Shown here in pieces: positions 7,669-14,980 of a stretch of DNA of 64,000 nt. Source of the DNA: Betaproteobacteria bacterium (GTDB lineage: Bacteria; Pseudomonadota; Gammaproteobacteria; Burkholderiales; Rhodocyclaceae); NCBI GenBank assembly GCA_009781175.1, contig WQYQ01000002.1, positions 1 to 64,000 on the forward strand, read 5' to 3'. Made by a program: the position numbers and the translations under genes. Position 1 is the first letter of the stretch; the number at the start of each line of letters is the position of its first letter. Below the pieces are notes generated by a model. The model did no database searches and was not told where the DNA came from. It saw only the letters and a program-made list of their open reading frames with translations.

Positions 7669-8066
7669 TCCGTTTTCCCCGTCAGAAGTTTCTTGAGCAG
7701 CCGGTTTTCGCGCTCCAGTTCGTCGGCCTTTTCGCGCTCGGCGCGCAGACGGCGTTCCATTTCGGTTTCGAGCGCCACCAGCTCATAGCCGCGCGAGCGC
7801 GCCAGCCAGATCAGCGGCGCTTCGTTTCCGCAAAGGTCCATGTAGGTATTCAGGCGGTCCTGCGGAAAATAGTGCTGGCCGCTTTTGGTGATGCGCGACC
7901 ACTGCGCCACGTCCGGCACGATGCCGTTCTGGCCGACGATTGCCTTGTCTTCCAAACCGCTCAGTTGCTGGCACAGGCGGATGGCCGCCGTCAGCGACGG
8001 TTGCGCATCGATCGCCCTCGCATCGACGTGCTGCATTTCCGGCTTGAGCCTCAGTTCCGCCTGCAT
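7665..8066 (-). CDS. Putative phage early regulator (133 aa)
   Basis: First gene of the leftward early operon. It begins MQAELRLKPEMQHVDARAID. The middle (SLTAAIRLCQQLSGLEDKAIVGQNGIVPD) resembles a CII-like DNA-binding module and the C terminus is a coiled coil (ETEMERRLRAEREKADELERENRLLKKLL). A regulatory role is inferred from this layout and from its place after the Cro-like gene. Its ribosome-binding site and start codon are duplicated 621 bases upstream, flanking an inserted gene (see repeats at 8062 and 8683). Confidence 0.6.
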   Translation of the reverse strand: MQAELRLKPEMQHVDARAIDAQPSLTAAIRLCQQLSGLEDKAIVGQNGIVPDVAQWSRITKSGQHYFPQDRLNTYMDLCGNEAPLIWLARSRGYELVALETEMERRLRAEREKADELERENRLLKKLLTGKTE

Positions 8067-8082
8067 CGAATCGCCTCGCGTC
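8062..8082. repeat. 21-bp direct repeat, copy 1
   Basis: Identical to 8683-8703. On the minus strand it contains GAGGCGATTCG-ATG, the ribosome-binding site and start codon of the gene ending at 7665. The two copies flank a 600-bp segment carrying one rightward gene. Confidence 0.9.
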
Positions 8083-8165
8083 CTAGATGAATAAAAGGGA
8101 GGAGGCTCCAGCCATGCCAGAATTCAGTTTCCACACCGAAAAACCGATCACGAAAGGAGCCTCCA

Positions 8166-8639
8166 ATGGACCTGTCAGCCATTACGGGCCTCGCTCAATC
8201 GATCTCCCTCACCAAGACGCTCGTCAAGGCCGCGTCGGAGATTCGCGATTTCAATGCGATGGCGGAGATCGTCAGCAAACTGAACGCTCAGATTCTCGAT
8301 ACCCAGGAGCGACTGTTCGCGCTCCAAAGCAGTCTTATGCTGGCTCAGCAAGAGTCCTTCGAGGCCGAAAAGACAATTCGAGAACTCCGCGAAGCGCTTG
8401 CGGAGAAGGAGCGCTACACGTATTTCGAACTCCGACCTGGCGCTTGGGTGTATCGGCGAGAGATCACCCCAGAGGAGCGCGCAACTCGACAGCCAGGCAG
8501 CCCGGAGCCGGAGCACTATTTCTGTCAGAACTGTTTCGCCAAGGGGCTGAAGATTTCTTTTGTTTTCCGCAGATGGAACCAGTTTGGAAGACCCGACTGG
8601 TGTTGCCCGAACTGCGAAGGAATGATCTTCCTGGACTAG
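8166..8639 (+). CDS. Coiled-coil/zinc-ribbon protein, prophage moron
   Basis: 157 aa with a GGAG site upstream. The N-terminal ~100 residues form a long amphipathic coiled coil (AEIVSKLNAQILDTQERLFAL and onward). The C terminus has two CxxC pairs (YFCQNCFAKG and WCCPNCEGM), a zinc ribbon. It is the only rightward gene between two leftward ones and lies inside a segment bounded by 21-bp direct repeats, so it is an inserted cargo gene (moron). Similar coiled-coil/zinc-ribbon proteins occur as accessory genes in prophages; a role in exclusion or host modification is a guess. Confidence 0.75.
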   Translation: MDLSAITGLAQSISLTKTLVKAASEIRDFNAMAEIVSKLNAQILDTQERLFALQSSLMLAQQESFEAEKTIRELREALAEKERYTYFELRPGAWVYRREITPEERATRQPGSPEPEHYFCQNCFAKGLKISFVFRRWNQFGRPDWCCPNCEGMIFLD

Positions 8640-8682
8640 TAGCGACACCGGTTTATCCCTTCCTTCCGCTTGCGCTTGCGCT

Positions 8683-8703
8683 TGCATCGAATCGCCTCGC
8701 GTC
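8683..8703. repeat. 21-bp direct repeat, copy 2
   Basis: Identical to 8062-8082. This copy lies on the promoter-proximal side of the insert and so still presents a ribosome-binding site and ATG that now open into the antisense of the moron. Confidence 0.9.
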
Positions 8704-8755
8704 AAAATTTTTGTGTCGTGTTGTGCCGTTGATTTGGGCAAAAATTTTTTGGCTG

Positions 8756-8977
8756 TTAGGCCACGTATTTCTCGACGTACCGCTCCGGGAAAAGGATCTG
8801 AAGCTCGGTGACTTCGTTGTTGAAGAACTTTGCGAGCCTCTCCGCAACTTTTGTTGATGGGGTTTGGCAGCCACGCTCAATGCGGCTCAGGTTTCCGGGA
8901 TCAATGCCTGTCTCGGCGGATATTTGAACGATTGTCAATTCGCGCCGTTCGCGTGCCAGACGAAGAGGGGTTTTCAT
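8756..8977 (-). CDS. Cro-like XRE repressor
   Basis: 73 aa, almost entirely a helix-turn-helix domain (TIVQISAETGIDPGNLSRIERG), divergent from the CI-like gene and first under the leftward promoter. A plausible promoter reads on the minus strand with -35 TTGCGC (9031-9036) and -10 TAAGAT (9008-9013), 17 bases apart; both boxes are overlapped by the operators. Position and size fit the Cro/Cox role of the lytic switch. Confidence 0.85.
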   Translation of the reverse strand: MKTPLRLARERRELTIVQISAETGIDPGNLSRIERGCQTPSTKVAERLAKFFNNEVTELQILFPERYVEKYVA

Positions 8978-8994
8978 GTGACGCCTTACGAAAT

Positions 8995-9057
8995 ATGCGT
9001 GCCACGCATCTTAATAGCAAAGAAAAATATGCGCAACACGCTTTGCGTGAAGCGCAT
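8995..9057. promoter_or_regulatory. Lysis-lysogeny operator region with three 15-bp operators
   Basis: Three related near-palindromes between cro and cI: ATGCGTGCCACGCAT (8995-9009), ATGCGCAACACGCTT (9029-9043) and TTGCGTGAAGCGCAT (9043-9057). The first covers the -10 and the second the -35 of the leftward promoter; the third adjoins the rightward cI side. The layout is lambda-like, though P2 itself uses a simpler operator. Confidence 0.7.
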
Positions 9058-9079
9058 ATCGCCATAGAGGATTCAGGCT

Positions 9080-9709
9080 ATGAGCGTCGGGGCAACCATC
9101 AGAAAGCTGCGCAAGGCTAAGGGCATGACAATCCTTGAGCTTGCAACCCAAGTCGGAAGCGACGTGGGGAACCTGTCACGTCTGGAGCGTGGAGTTCAAG
9201 GTTATAGCCAGGACACGCTGGAAAAGCTGGCGGACGCCCTTGGCGTTACTGTTGGCGACTTGTTCGCCACCGAGATCAACGTGGATGATCTGGCTATCCG
9301 TGGCCGCGTTCCCCTAATTTCATGGGTTGCGGCCGGTAGCTGGTGCAACGTTTCCGATCCTTACGCTGTAGGGGATGCAGAGGATTGGATTGCCTGCCCA
9401 GTTAAGCACGGTAGTCGCACCTTCGCCTTGCGCGTGAAGGGCGACAGCATGCACAACCCAGGCAGCAGACCGTCTTTTGACGACGGCGACATCATCTTCG
9501 TTGATCCTGATCGTGAGGCTGTGCATCGCTCTCTTGTGATCGTGCGCCTTGACGACGATAACCGAGCCACATTCAAGCGCCTGCTGATAGATGGCGACAA
9601 TAAGATGCTGGAAGCTCTCAACCCGGCGTGGCCTAACAGAATTTTGCAAGTGAACGGTAATGCCACCATTTGCGGTGTCGTTATTGCTCGAATGGAAAGT
9701 TTTGTGTGA
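9080..9709 (+). CDS. CI/LexA-like prophage repressor with S24 peptidase
   Basis: 209 aa. N-terminal XRE helix-turn-helix (residues about 5-60) and C-terminal S24 auto-peptidase. The Ala-Gly cleavage site is at 85-86 (WVAAGSW), the nucleophile Ser at 123 (GDSM) and the general base Lys at 166 (ATFKRLL). It should hold the prophage silent and self-cleave on RecA activation, making the prophage SOS-inducible, unlike P2 whose C repressor lacks the peptidase. Starts 23 bases after the operators. Confidence 0.92.
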   Translation: MSVGATIRKLRKAKGMTILELATQVGSDVGNLSRLERGVQGYSQDTLEKLADALGVTVGDLFATEINVDDLAIRGRVPLISWVAAGSWCNVSDPYAVGDAEDWIACPVKHGSRTFALRVKGDSMHNPGSRPSFDDGDIIFVDPDREAVHRSLVIVRLDDDNRATFKRLLIDGDNKMLEALNPAWPNRILQVNGNATICGVVIARMESFV

Positions 9710-9773
9710 CAGCCCTGTCACTTCGGATGGCATGAACGTGTGGTGCTGCATTTGATCCCAAAGGAGACAAAAA

Positions 9774-10403
9774 TTGAGCATCAACCAACACGACCCCGAA
9801 GATCCGCGCCTGATGCGCCTACACGCGAAGCGATTGGTCGAGCGCGACATCAACCAACTGCTCGGAATTTGCGAATTCACGCTGCAAGACGGTCACATCA
9901 GCCAGGACGACGCCGAATCCATTCTTGAATGGCTGAACAATCACCGGGCCTGCCTTGGCACATGGCCGGCCAACGTCCTGTTTGACCGGCTCCACCGCAT
10001 GCTATCGGACGGCGTGCTTGACGATGATGAACAAGGCGAGCTTCTGGGCCTGGTCATGAATATTGCCCGGCCCCGCACCGACGATGGCCTGATCGTTCCC
10101 ACCGCTTTACCGCTCACATCACCGGCTCCAAAAGTTGTATTTAAAGGCCGAAGCTTCTGTTTTACCGGCGTATTCGATTTTGGATCACGCGCCAATTGCC
10201 AAGCCGCAGTTGCCGCGCGCGGCGGTATTCCGCAGCGCGGAATCAACAGGAATCTGCATTACCTTGTGATCGGGAACATCGGTACAAAAGCCTGGAAGCA
10301 CACCAGCTTTGGAGAAAAAATCGCCAAGGCTGTCGAATACCGTAATCGCGGAATTCCGCTCGCGATCATTGCAGAGCCTCACTGGGTATCGCAGCTTAGG
10401 TAG
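9774..10403 (+). CDS. BRCT-domain phage accessory protein
   Basis: 209 aa with a TTG start (AGGAG eight bases upstream). Residues 1-100 form an acidic all-helical domain with repeated ISQDDAES/DGVLDDDE segments, as in tellurite-resistance-like folds. Residues about 119-200 are a BRCT domain (VFKGRSFCFTGVFDFGSR, then AARGGIPQRGINRNLHYLVIG), close to the ligase LigA type. BRCT domains bind DNA ends or phosphopeptides, so a DNA-metabolism or defence function is plausible. It follows the repressor and precedes a second BRCT gene. Confidence 0.85.
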   Translation: MSINQHDPEDPRLMRLHAKRLVERDINQLLGICEFTLQDGHISQDDAESILEWLNNHRACLGTWPANVLFDRLHRMLSDGVLDDDEQGELLGLVMNIARPRTDDGLIVPTALPLTSPAPKVVFKGRSFCFTGVFDFGSRANCQAAVAARGGIPQRGINRNLHYLVIGNIGTKAWKHTSFGEKIAKAVEYRNRGIPLAIIAEPHWVSQLR

Positions 10404-10451
10404 TCAGAGCATGAACGTGTGACGCAGCATGTGTTCTCAAAAGGATACAAG

Positions 10452-11552
10452 ATGTCTGAATTACGCTTCCTGTACCGTTCGCCCGACGGGCAAGAGTCGA
10501 GCCGGTGCCTTGTGCATTGGACTGAGGCTGGTCACTACGTAAAGGGCATCGACAAGTCGCTCGGGCGTTTTCGCACCTTCCGCAAAGACCGCATCGTCGA
10601 GTATCTGGATGGCGTCGCGGCGCAACTGAGCAATCCCTATCCGCCCCCTCCCTCAAGAGTCGAAACAACCCTGCAAATTCTATTTACCGGCTTTGCGGCG
10701 GCGCACCGCGAGCACCTTGAATCATTGGCAAAGAAAGGCGGTCTGAAGGTCGTCAAGGGAGTTACGAAGCGGCTGGCGTTCTTGTGCGCCGGCCCGAACG
10801 CTGGTCCGGCCAAGGTCCGCAAGGCCATGCAGCAATGCGCGTACATCATGCGCGAGCCGGCGTTTTACGCGCTGCTGGAAACCGGAGAATTACCCGATCA
10901 CTTCATTGATGATTTGCAGCGGGAACGCATCCCGTCTGTTTATATCGCGTTCACAGACGCACGCAATGGCGTGAGCGGGTTCGCGAAGGATTGGTACTTT
11001 TGGGTTCCAGGTGAATTCAAACCCGCACTCGATATTGCATACAGCGAATATATAGATGAAGAAAAAACGCTGGCGCTGCGCAACAAGCGGTCGTATGAAC
11101 TGTTTGGTTGTTCGCACGACGAACTTAAAAAACGAATCGAGGCGTCCTACGACGAACAGAAAAAACAAAGCGAGGCGGCTGGCGAAAAGCCCGGCAAAAA
11201 GCTCTCACTCTTAGATTCAGAAGAGCACAGACAAATCATGTCGTATGCAATCCGGTATCTGCTTGAGACGCAAGGTGAGCCGCCACTCTATGGTTTCCGC
11301 GAAACTGACAGCCTCGAAAGCAAATCAGGCGAGTGGTATGTGCAGGTGGAACAGGCGGTCGCCGACACGGAAGAACGGCAGGGAAACGTCGGCTTCCGGC
11401 TGTATGCGAAAAACCGTAATCGGCAAGCATGTGAAGGTGTTTGGGCCGCTGAAACTTGGTTCTCTACATCGCAGAGTGATTTTGTTGAACTACTGCGAAC
11501 GGGTCGATGCAGCGTTATCGATCTGGCGCATTCGAAGGGCAACAGCCAGTAA
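10452..11552 (+). CDS. WYL-like plus BRCT-like domain protein
   Basis: 366 aa. The N terminus (LRFLYRSPDGQESSRCLVHWTE, split at about residues 3-24, to ~55) resembles a WYL/SH3-like fold. Residues about 74-147 match a degenerate BRCT pattern (ILFTGF, LAKKGGLKVVKGVTKRLAFL, EPAFYALLETGELP). The remaining ~200 residues are unrecognised, with a Lys-rich helix near the middle. The ATG at 10452 follows AAGGATACAAG and is preferred over a GTG at 10419. Cotranscribed with the other BRCT gene, probably from the lysogenic promoter. Confidence 0.65.
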   Translation: MSELRFLYRSPDGQESSRCLVHWTEAGHYVKGIDKSLGRFRTFRKDRIVEYLDGVAAQLSNPYPPPPSRVETTLQILFTGFAAAHREHLESLAKKGGLKVVKGVTKRLAFLCAGPNAGPAKVRKAMQQCAYIMREPAFYALLETGELPDHFIDDLQRERIPSVYIAFTDARNGVSGFAKDWYFWVPGEFKPALDIAYSEYIDEEKTLALRNKRSYELFGCSHDELKKRIEASYDEQKKQSEAAGEKPGKKLSLLDSEEHRQIMSYAIRYLLETQGEPPLYGFRETDSLESKSGEWYVQVEQAVADTEERQGNVGFRLYAKNRNRQACEGVWAAETWFSTSQSDFVELLRTGRCSVIDLAHSKGNSQ

Positions 11553-11553
11553 G

Positions 11554-11838
11554 CTGAATGCCCCGCTCCTCTGCATCGTGCTGGCCGCACTGTTCCTGGC
11601 TACGCCTGTCAGCGCCAAAAAGAGCCGTATCCAAAAATCACCGCAAGACGAATTGCAGCTTGTCGAGCAAGGGAGCTACACCAACAAGGCCGGCGCGGAA
11701 GTGCATTCACCGGCGCACACAAAGGCCGGAAACGCGCCCACCGGCGCGACGGCAAGATGCCGGGATAACACCTACAGTTTCAGCCAGTCCCGCAGCGGCA
11801 CTTGCTCACGCCATGGCGGCGTGGCCGAGTGGCTTTGA
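11554..11838 (+). CDS. DUF3761-family secreted protein (5' end uncertain)
   Basis: The C-terminal ~55 residues fit the DUF3761 pattern: SYTNKAGAEVHSPAHT, then GATARCRDNTYSFSQ and SGTCSRHGGVAEWL. It is preceded by a signal peptide (PLLCIVLAALFLATPVSA). No ATG lies in this frame near the signal peptide; the only candidates are CTG at 11554 and an internal GTG at 11578 that would truncate it. The gene starts one base after the upstream stop, so a non-canonical start, reinitiation or a damaged 5' end is likely. Exported small protein of unknown role. Confidence 0.6.
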   Translation: MNAPLLCIVLAALFLATPVSAKKSRIQKSPQDELQLVEQGSYTNKAGAEVHSPAHTKAGNAPTGATARCRDNTYSFSQSRSGTCSRHGGVAEWL

Positions 11839-11973
11839 AATTCGTTGTGCAGACCCTGAGGGCTGTCCGAAATTGACGATTTGCTTGCTGTGAAATGAAT
11901 AAAATTTACACGACTATGACAATCTCACATTGACGGCCAATAGCCGCGACGCCTAGAATTTCAACCAACACGG

Positions 11974-12025
11974 CCCCTCTCGGTGACTCCGCTTCGGCGG
12001 GGAAGCTGCTGAGGGGTTTTTTATT
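11974..12025 (+). terminator. Rho-independent terminator
   Basis: Stem CCCCTC (11974-11979) pairs with GAGGGG (12011-12016), enclosing a smaller CCGC-TTCG-GCGG hairpin, followed by TTTTTTATT. It ends the rightward repressor/BRCT/DUF3761 unit just before the convergent Abi gene. Confidence 0.75.
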
Positions 12026-12033
12026 GCCCGCCG

Positions 12034-13026
12034 TCACCATGCAGTTTCCCAACCGGCGGGAGCGCCCATCCCTGCCAAGTTCAGACCAAGGTGGCTCAGA
12101 TCCGGGAAGTCTAGCAGGTGCTTCTTCATCCGCTCCGGCCAGCTTGATCTAGGATTAACCACGCTCAGTAGATGGCTGGCGATCTTCAGCAGCAGAAAGC
12201 AGCGTGCACGCGCGTGCGTGTCAAACTCGAACGGAATGATCCACGGTAACTCAGCGGCCGACGGCAGCTTTGGCTGATCGACGATGTTGCGGTTCCACAA
12301 GCGGCTGTGATGCGCACAGACGTTGCGCAAGTAGTTCAGGCTTCGCAACCATGTCGCGAACATTCGCCCGTTGCTGATTTCGTATTGGTTGGCAATCGCA
12401 TCTTGTTCGGCTTCGCGCATACCATTGAACAGCGTCGATAGCGTGCCAAAGTCCCACACCTCGCAGGCTACCCAAATCGCCAGCGGAAGCCCGTATTTTG
12501 TCTTATTGTGGCGCACAAACTCTTCTTTTGAGCGGCCAATCAGTTGAGCATGTTTGCCCATCCAGTCGTGATACCGAGTTACGCCACTGTCCTTATCCAG
12601 CTTGACGCTGAACTCTTCGTGGAACAACTCGGGCTTGATGTAAGCAAACCTGTCGAGCTTACCCAGCGTGTGGGACACATCCACCCGCAGCGCTATCTCA
12701 ATGCGCTCCAAGGCATCCATCACAAGTAGCCGTAGCTGTTTGTCGAACACGTAGAGATCAACGGCATTTTGAAACGTTGTCCCGGAACGAAACGAGTCCA
12801 GCGCAATCCGCTCTTCGCGTATTTTCTTCGGCTTCCTTCCATCCTCGCCCAGCAAACACAATGGCTCACTACGCTCGCGGAACGCAAACCAGTAGCCGCT
12901 CAAACGGTAGTAACCAATGCGCTCTAAATAGTCGATGGCGTGAGGCCGATCGGTGACGGTCATGCCCCTTTCGATCAACAGATCCAGTTGATCGTCATAG
13001 CTTTTCCACGGTTTTGAGTAGCTCAA
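12034..13026 (-). CDS. Abi_2 family (AbiD/AbiF-like) abortive infection protein
   Basis: 330 aa matching the Abi_2 family: KPWKSYDDQLDLLIERGM at the start, YLERIGYYRLSGYWFAF, and the HEPN-type R-x4-H motif RNVCAHH (about R234/H239), the proposed RNase active site. It should abort infection by competing phages through RNA cleavage. A TTG start at 13026 with AAGGAAG six bases before it is preferred over TTG at 13062, which lacks a ribosome-binding site. An adjacent inverted repeat (13061-13094) may be its operator. It is cargo between the immunity and late regions. Confidence 0.88.
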   Translation of the reverse strand: MSYSKPWKSYDDQLDLLIERGMTVTDRPHAIDYLERIGYYRLSGYWFAFRERSEPLCLLGEDGRKPKKIREERIALDSFRSGTTFQNAVDLYVFDKQLRLLVMDALERIEIALRVDVSHTLGKLDRFAYIKPELFHEEFSVKLDKDSGVTRYHDWMGKHAQLIGRSKEEFVRHNKTKYGLPLAIWVACEVWDFGTLSTLFNGMREAEQDAIANQYEISNGRMFATWLRSLNYLRNVCAHHSRLWNRNIVDQPKLPSAAELPWIIPFEFDTHARARCFLLLKIASHLLSVVNPRSSWPERMKKHLLDFPDLSHLGLNLAGMGAPAGWETAW

Positions 13027-13060
13027 TCGGTTCTTCCTTTGGCTCCGATCGAAAGCGCAC

Positions 13061-13094
13061 AAACTTAACCAGTGGTGCGCCTTTAGTTAAGTTT
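13061..13094. promoter_or_regulatory. Inverted repeat upstream of the Abi gene
   Basis: Nine-base perfect arms AAACTTAAC (13061-13069) and GTTAAGTTT (13086-13094), 16 bases apart, between the antitoxin stop and the Abi start. Either an operator for the Abi gene or a weak terminator for the antitoxin gene. Confidence 0.45.
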
Positions 13095-13110
13095 CCGCGT
13101 TTTTCTTTAC

Positions 13111-13521
13111 TTATCCCGCCAACACTTCCATCGGCACATGGAAACGCGCCGCCAGCGCTTTGACTTGGCGCAGATTGAGTTTGCGCCGTCCCGATAGCAC
13201 TTCTGACACCACGCTTTGCGGCCCGATCTCCGACAGGTCTGACTGACGCAAGCCGTGCTCTTCCATCAGCAACGCGATCACGTCCGCGGCCGTCGCGGTA
13301 TCCGGCCACGGATGCGCGCGCGCTTCATACTCGCGGATGCGATCCGATACGATCGCCACCAGCCCGAAGATCGGGTGGGCGTCGTCGCCGCCGAAACGGT
13401 CGAAGCATTCTTCTACAAACGCCAACAACTCTTCGTAGTGGCGTTCGTCGCGGATTGGCGCGGCCAGGCCGAGCGCATTGTTGAGCGCCGCCCAGGGCTC
13501 CAGCACATCGGTTACGCTCAT
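13111..13521 (-). CDS. higA: HigA antitoxin (E. coli HigA type)
   Basis: 136 aa. The N-terminal half (EERHYEELLAFVEECFDRFG-like, DRIREYEARAHPWPD) and C-terminal helix-turn-helix (HGLRQSDLSEIGPQSVVSEVLSGRRKL) are typical of the toxin-first HigBA antitoxin of E. coli K-12. Its ATG overlaps the toxin stop by four bases. It neutralises HigB and represses the promoter through the palindrome at 13812. Confidence 0.92.
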   Translation of the reverse strand: MSVTDVLEPWAALNNALGLAAPIRDERHYEELLAFVEECFDRFGGDDAHPIFGLVAIVSDRIREYEARAHPWPDTATAADVIALLMEEHGLRQSDLSEIGPQSVVSEVLSGRRKLNLRQVKALAARFHVPMEVLAG

Positions 13522-13802
13522 TTCCAATCTCCTTTGTCGTATTGCTTGTGCGTCAGCACGGCTTTCACGAACACTTGCTGCGTGGCGAACGACACCGCCG
13601 CGATCAGCCTGTATTTGTTGCCGCCGATGTTGAAAACGATCCGATCGCCCACTTTGTCGGCGCTGGCGAATACCGCGCGCAATTCTGCAAAGTTCGCGAA
13701 CATACTTTTCTCGATCAGCTTCCGCCACGCTTGAAGCGGCGCTCCGGCATCGACATGGAGGTCGGCGAATTCACGTAGCGCTCTGTTCGAGATCAGTTTC
13801 AT
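13518..13802 (-). CDS. higB: HigB toxin (HigB_toxin family mRNA interferase)
   Basis: 94 aa beginning MKLISNRALREFADLH, with the family core VFNIGGNKYRLIAAVSFATQ and the closing VLTHKQYDKGDW. This is the E. coli HigB family, distinct in sequence from the HigB at 6266, so the prophage carries two unrelated HigB lineages. The start at 13802 is preferred because the upstream in-frame ATG at 13838 would put the operator inside the coding region. Confidence 0.92.
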   Translation of the reverse strand: MKLISNRALREFADLHVDAGAPLQAWRKLIEKSMFANFAELRAVFASADKVGDRIVFNIGGNKYRLIAAVSFATQQVFVKAVLTHKQYDKGDWK

Positions 13803-13811
13803 GAAGCAAAC

Positions 13812-13832
13812 TATATCGCAATCTGCGATATA
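13812..13832. promoter_or_regulatory. Palindromic operator of the second higBA
   Basis: Perfect 9-base inverted repeat TATATCGCA-ATC-TGCGATATA nine bases upstream of higB, with a further TCGCA half-site at 13832-13837. Probable HigA binding site controlling the module. Confidence 0.65.
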
Positions 13833-13885
13833 TCGCAAGTTGCTATAGATCTTGTTTGCGCAAATTCACAAACTCGCCCAAGCGT

Positions 13886-14980
13886 TTATTGCGCCGCGCT
13901 GTTGAGCCGCATTTCGAATTCGGCGTTCTGCGTGTAGCCGCCCGCGCTGTCGAGGCGATTGGTGACTTTGGTGATGAGCCAGGCAGTTTCGTCGATTTCG
14001 CGCTTGAAGCCTTGCACCCTGATCGGCACTTCCGGGAAAAGCTCCGGGTTGCCGGCGGCGAGGTCGATATTGAATGTCGCCACGCCGCGCTGGAGTTTGT
14101 CGAACGCGGCTTTCGCGCCGCGAATGGCGTTGGTGCGGGTCGAATAGGTATGGCGCAGCACCTTGGTTTTGTCGGCGCTGGGCTGGACCGGCTGTTTGAC
14201 CACGGTGTGCGTGCGCTTGCTGGTTTTTCCCGTCTTGGTGATTTGGTGTTCGCGCACGAATTTTGTGTTTTTGTCGACCGTGACTTCGCCCTTCTTGCCG
14301 GTGGCGCGATCGTGCCAGTAGGCGGTGACGGCGGTGTAGTTCGCGCCGTCGTCGATTTCGTAGCAGTGCCGGTCGCCGTCGCGGCGCGTGAGGGTTTGTT
14401 CGGGCAGCGGCTTGCCGCTGGCCGTGGTGGCTTCGCCGCGCAGGATGAAGAGCAGCTTGCCGGCCTTGACGGTGGCGATGGCGTCGAATTGTTCGGCCAT
14501 GCGGGTGAGGAAGTTGGTGTCGGATTCGCCGGTCTGGTCGATGTGGCCGACGGCTTCCTTGTCGAGCTTGGGGCTGACGAGCGGTTCGAGTTGGTTGTCG
14601 GCGGCGATCTTGCGGATGATTTCTCCAACGGTTTTGCCGTGGTAGGAGGCGTCCTTTTTCTGCATGATTTTTTCGCGCAGATCGACCGATGCGGCGCAGA
14701 TGCGCAGCACGTCCGGCGCGCCGCTGTGCGAGATCCGCGTGACGGTGAATTCGCCTTTTTCGACCAGCCCGGTATGACGCCAGCCGAGCGAGAAGCGGAT
14801 CTTTGCGCCGCGCGGCGGCAGTTCAACCGCGCCGTCGTGATCGGCGATGGTGAATTCGAGCGTGTCGGCGTCAAGCCCGCGGTTGTCGGTGTGGGTGAGT
14901 TCGACCAGGCGCGGGGCGATGTTGAGCGTGCGGTCCTTGCCGTCGATGATGAGGGAATAGACGGCGCGCGGCTGAGTCAT
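13886..14980 (-). CDS. D: P2 gpD-like tail protein (late control D / baseplate hub)
   Basis: 364 aa (P2 D about 387). Typical features are the opening YSLIIDGKDRTLNIAPRLVEL, the segment KTVGEIIRKIAADNQLEPLVS and the closing SAGGYTQNAEFEMRL. In P2 the protein forms the tail hub at the tube tip and extends to the spike. Last gene of the F-E-T-U-D operon; the ATG overlaps the gpU stop. Confidence 0.93.
   Translation of the reverse strand: MTQPRAVYSLIIDGKDRTLNIAPRLVELTHTDNRGLDADTLEFTIADHDGAVELPPRGAKIRFSLGWRHTGLVEKGEFTVTRISHSGAPDVLRICAASVDLREKIMQKKDASYHGKTVGEIIRKIAADNQLEPLVSPKLDKEAVGHIDQTGESDTNFLTRMAEQFDAIATVKAGKLLFILRGEATTASGKPLPEQTLTRRDGDRHCYEIDDGANYTAVTAYWHDRATGKKGEVTVDKNTKFVREHQITKTGKTSKRTHTVVKQPVQPSADKTKVLRHTYSTRTNAIRGAKAAFDKLQRGVATFNIDLAAGNPELFPEVPIRVQGFKREIDETAWLITKVTNRLDSAGGYTQNAEFEMRLNSAAQ

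Noticed and set aside
8087..8857. Rightward 256-codon frame overlapping the moron
   Set aside because: Out of frame with the well-supported 157-aa gene, and its sequence has no family-like character.
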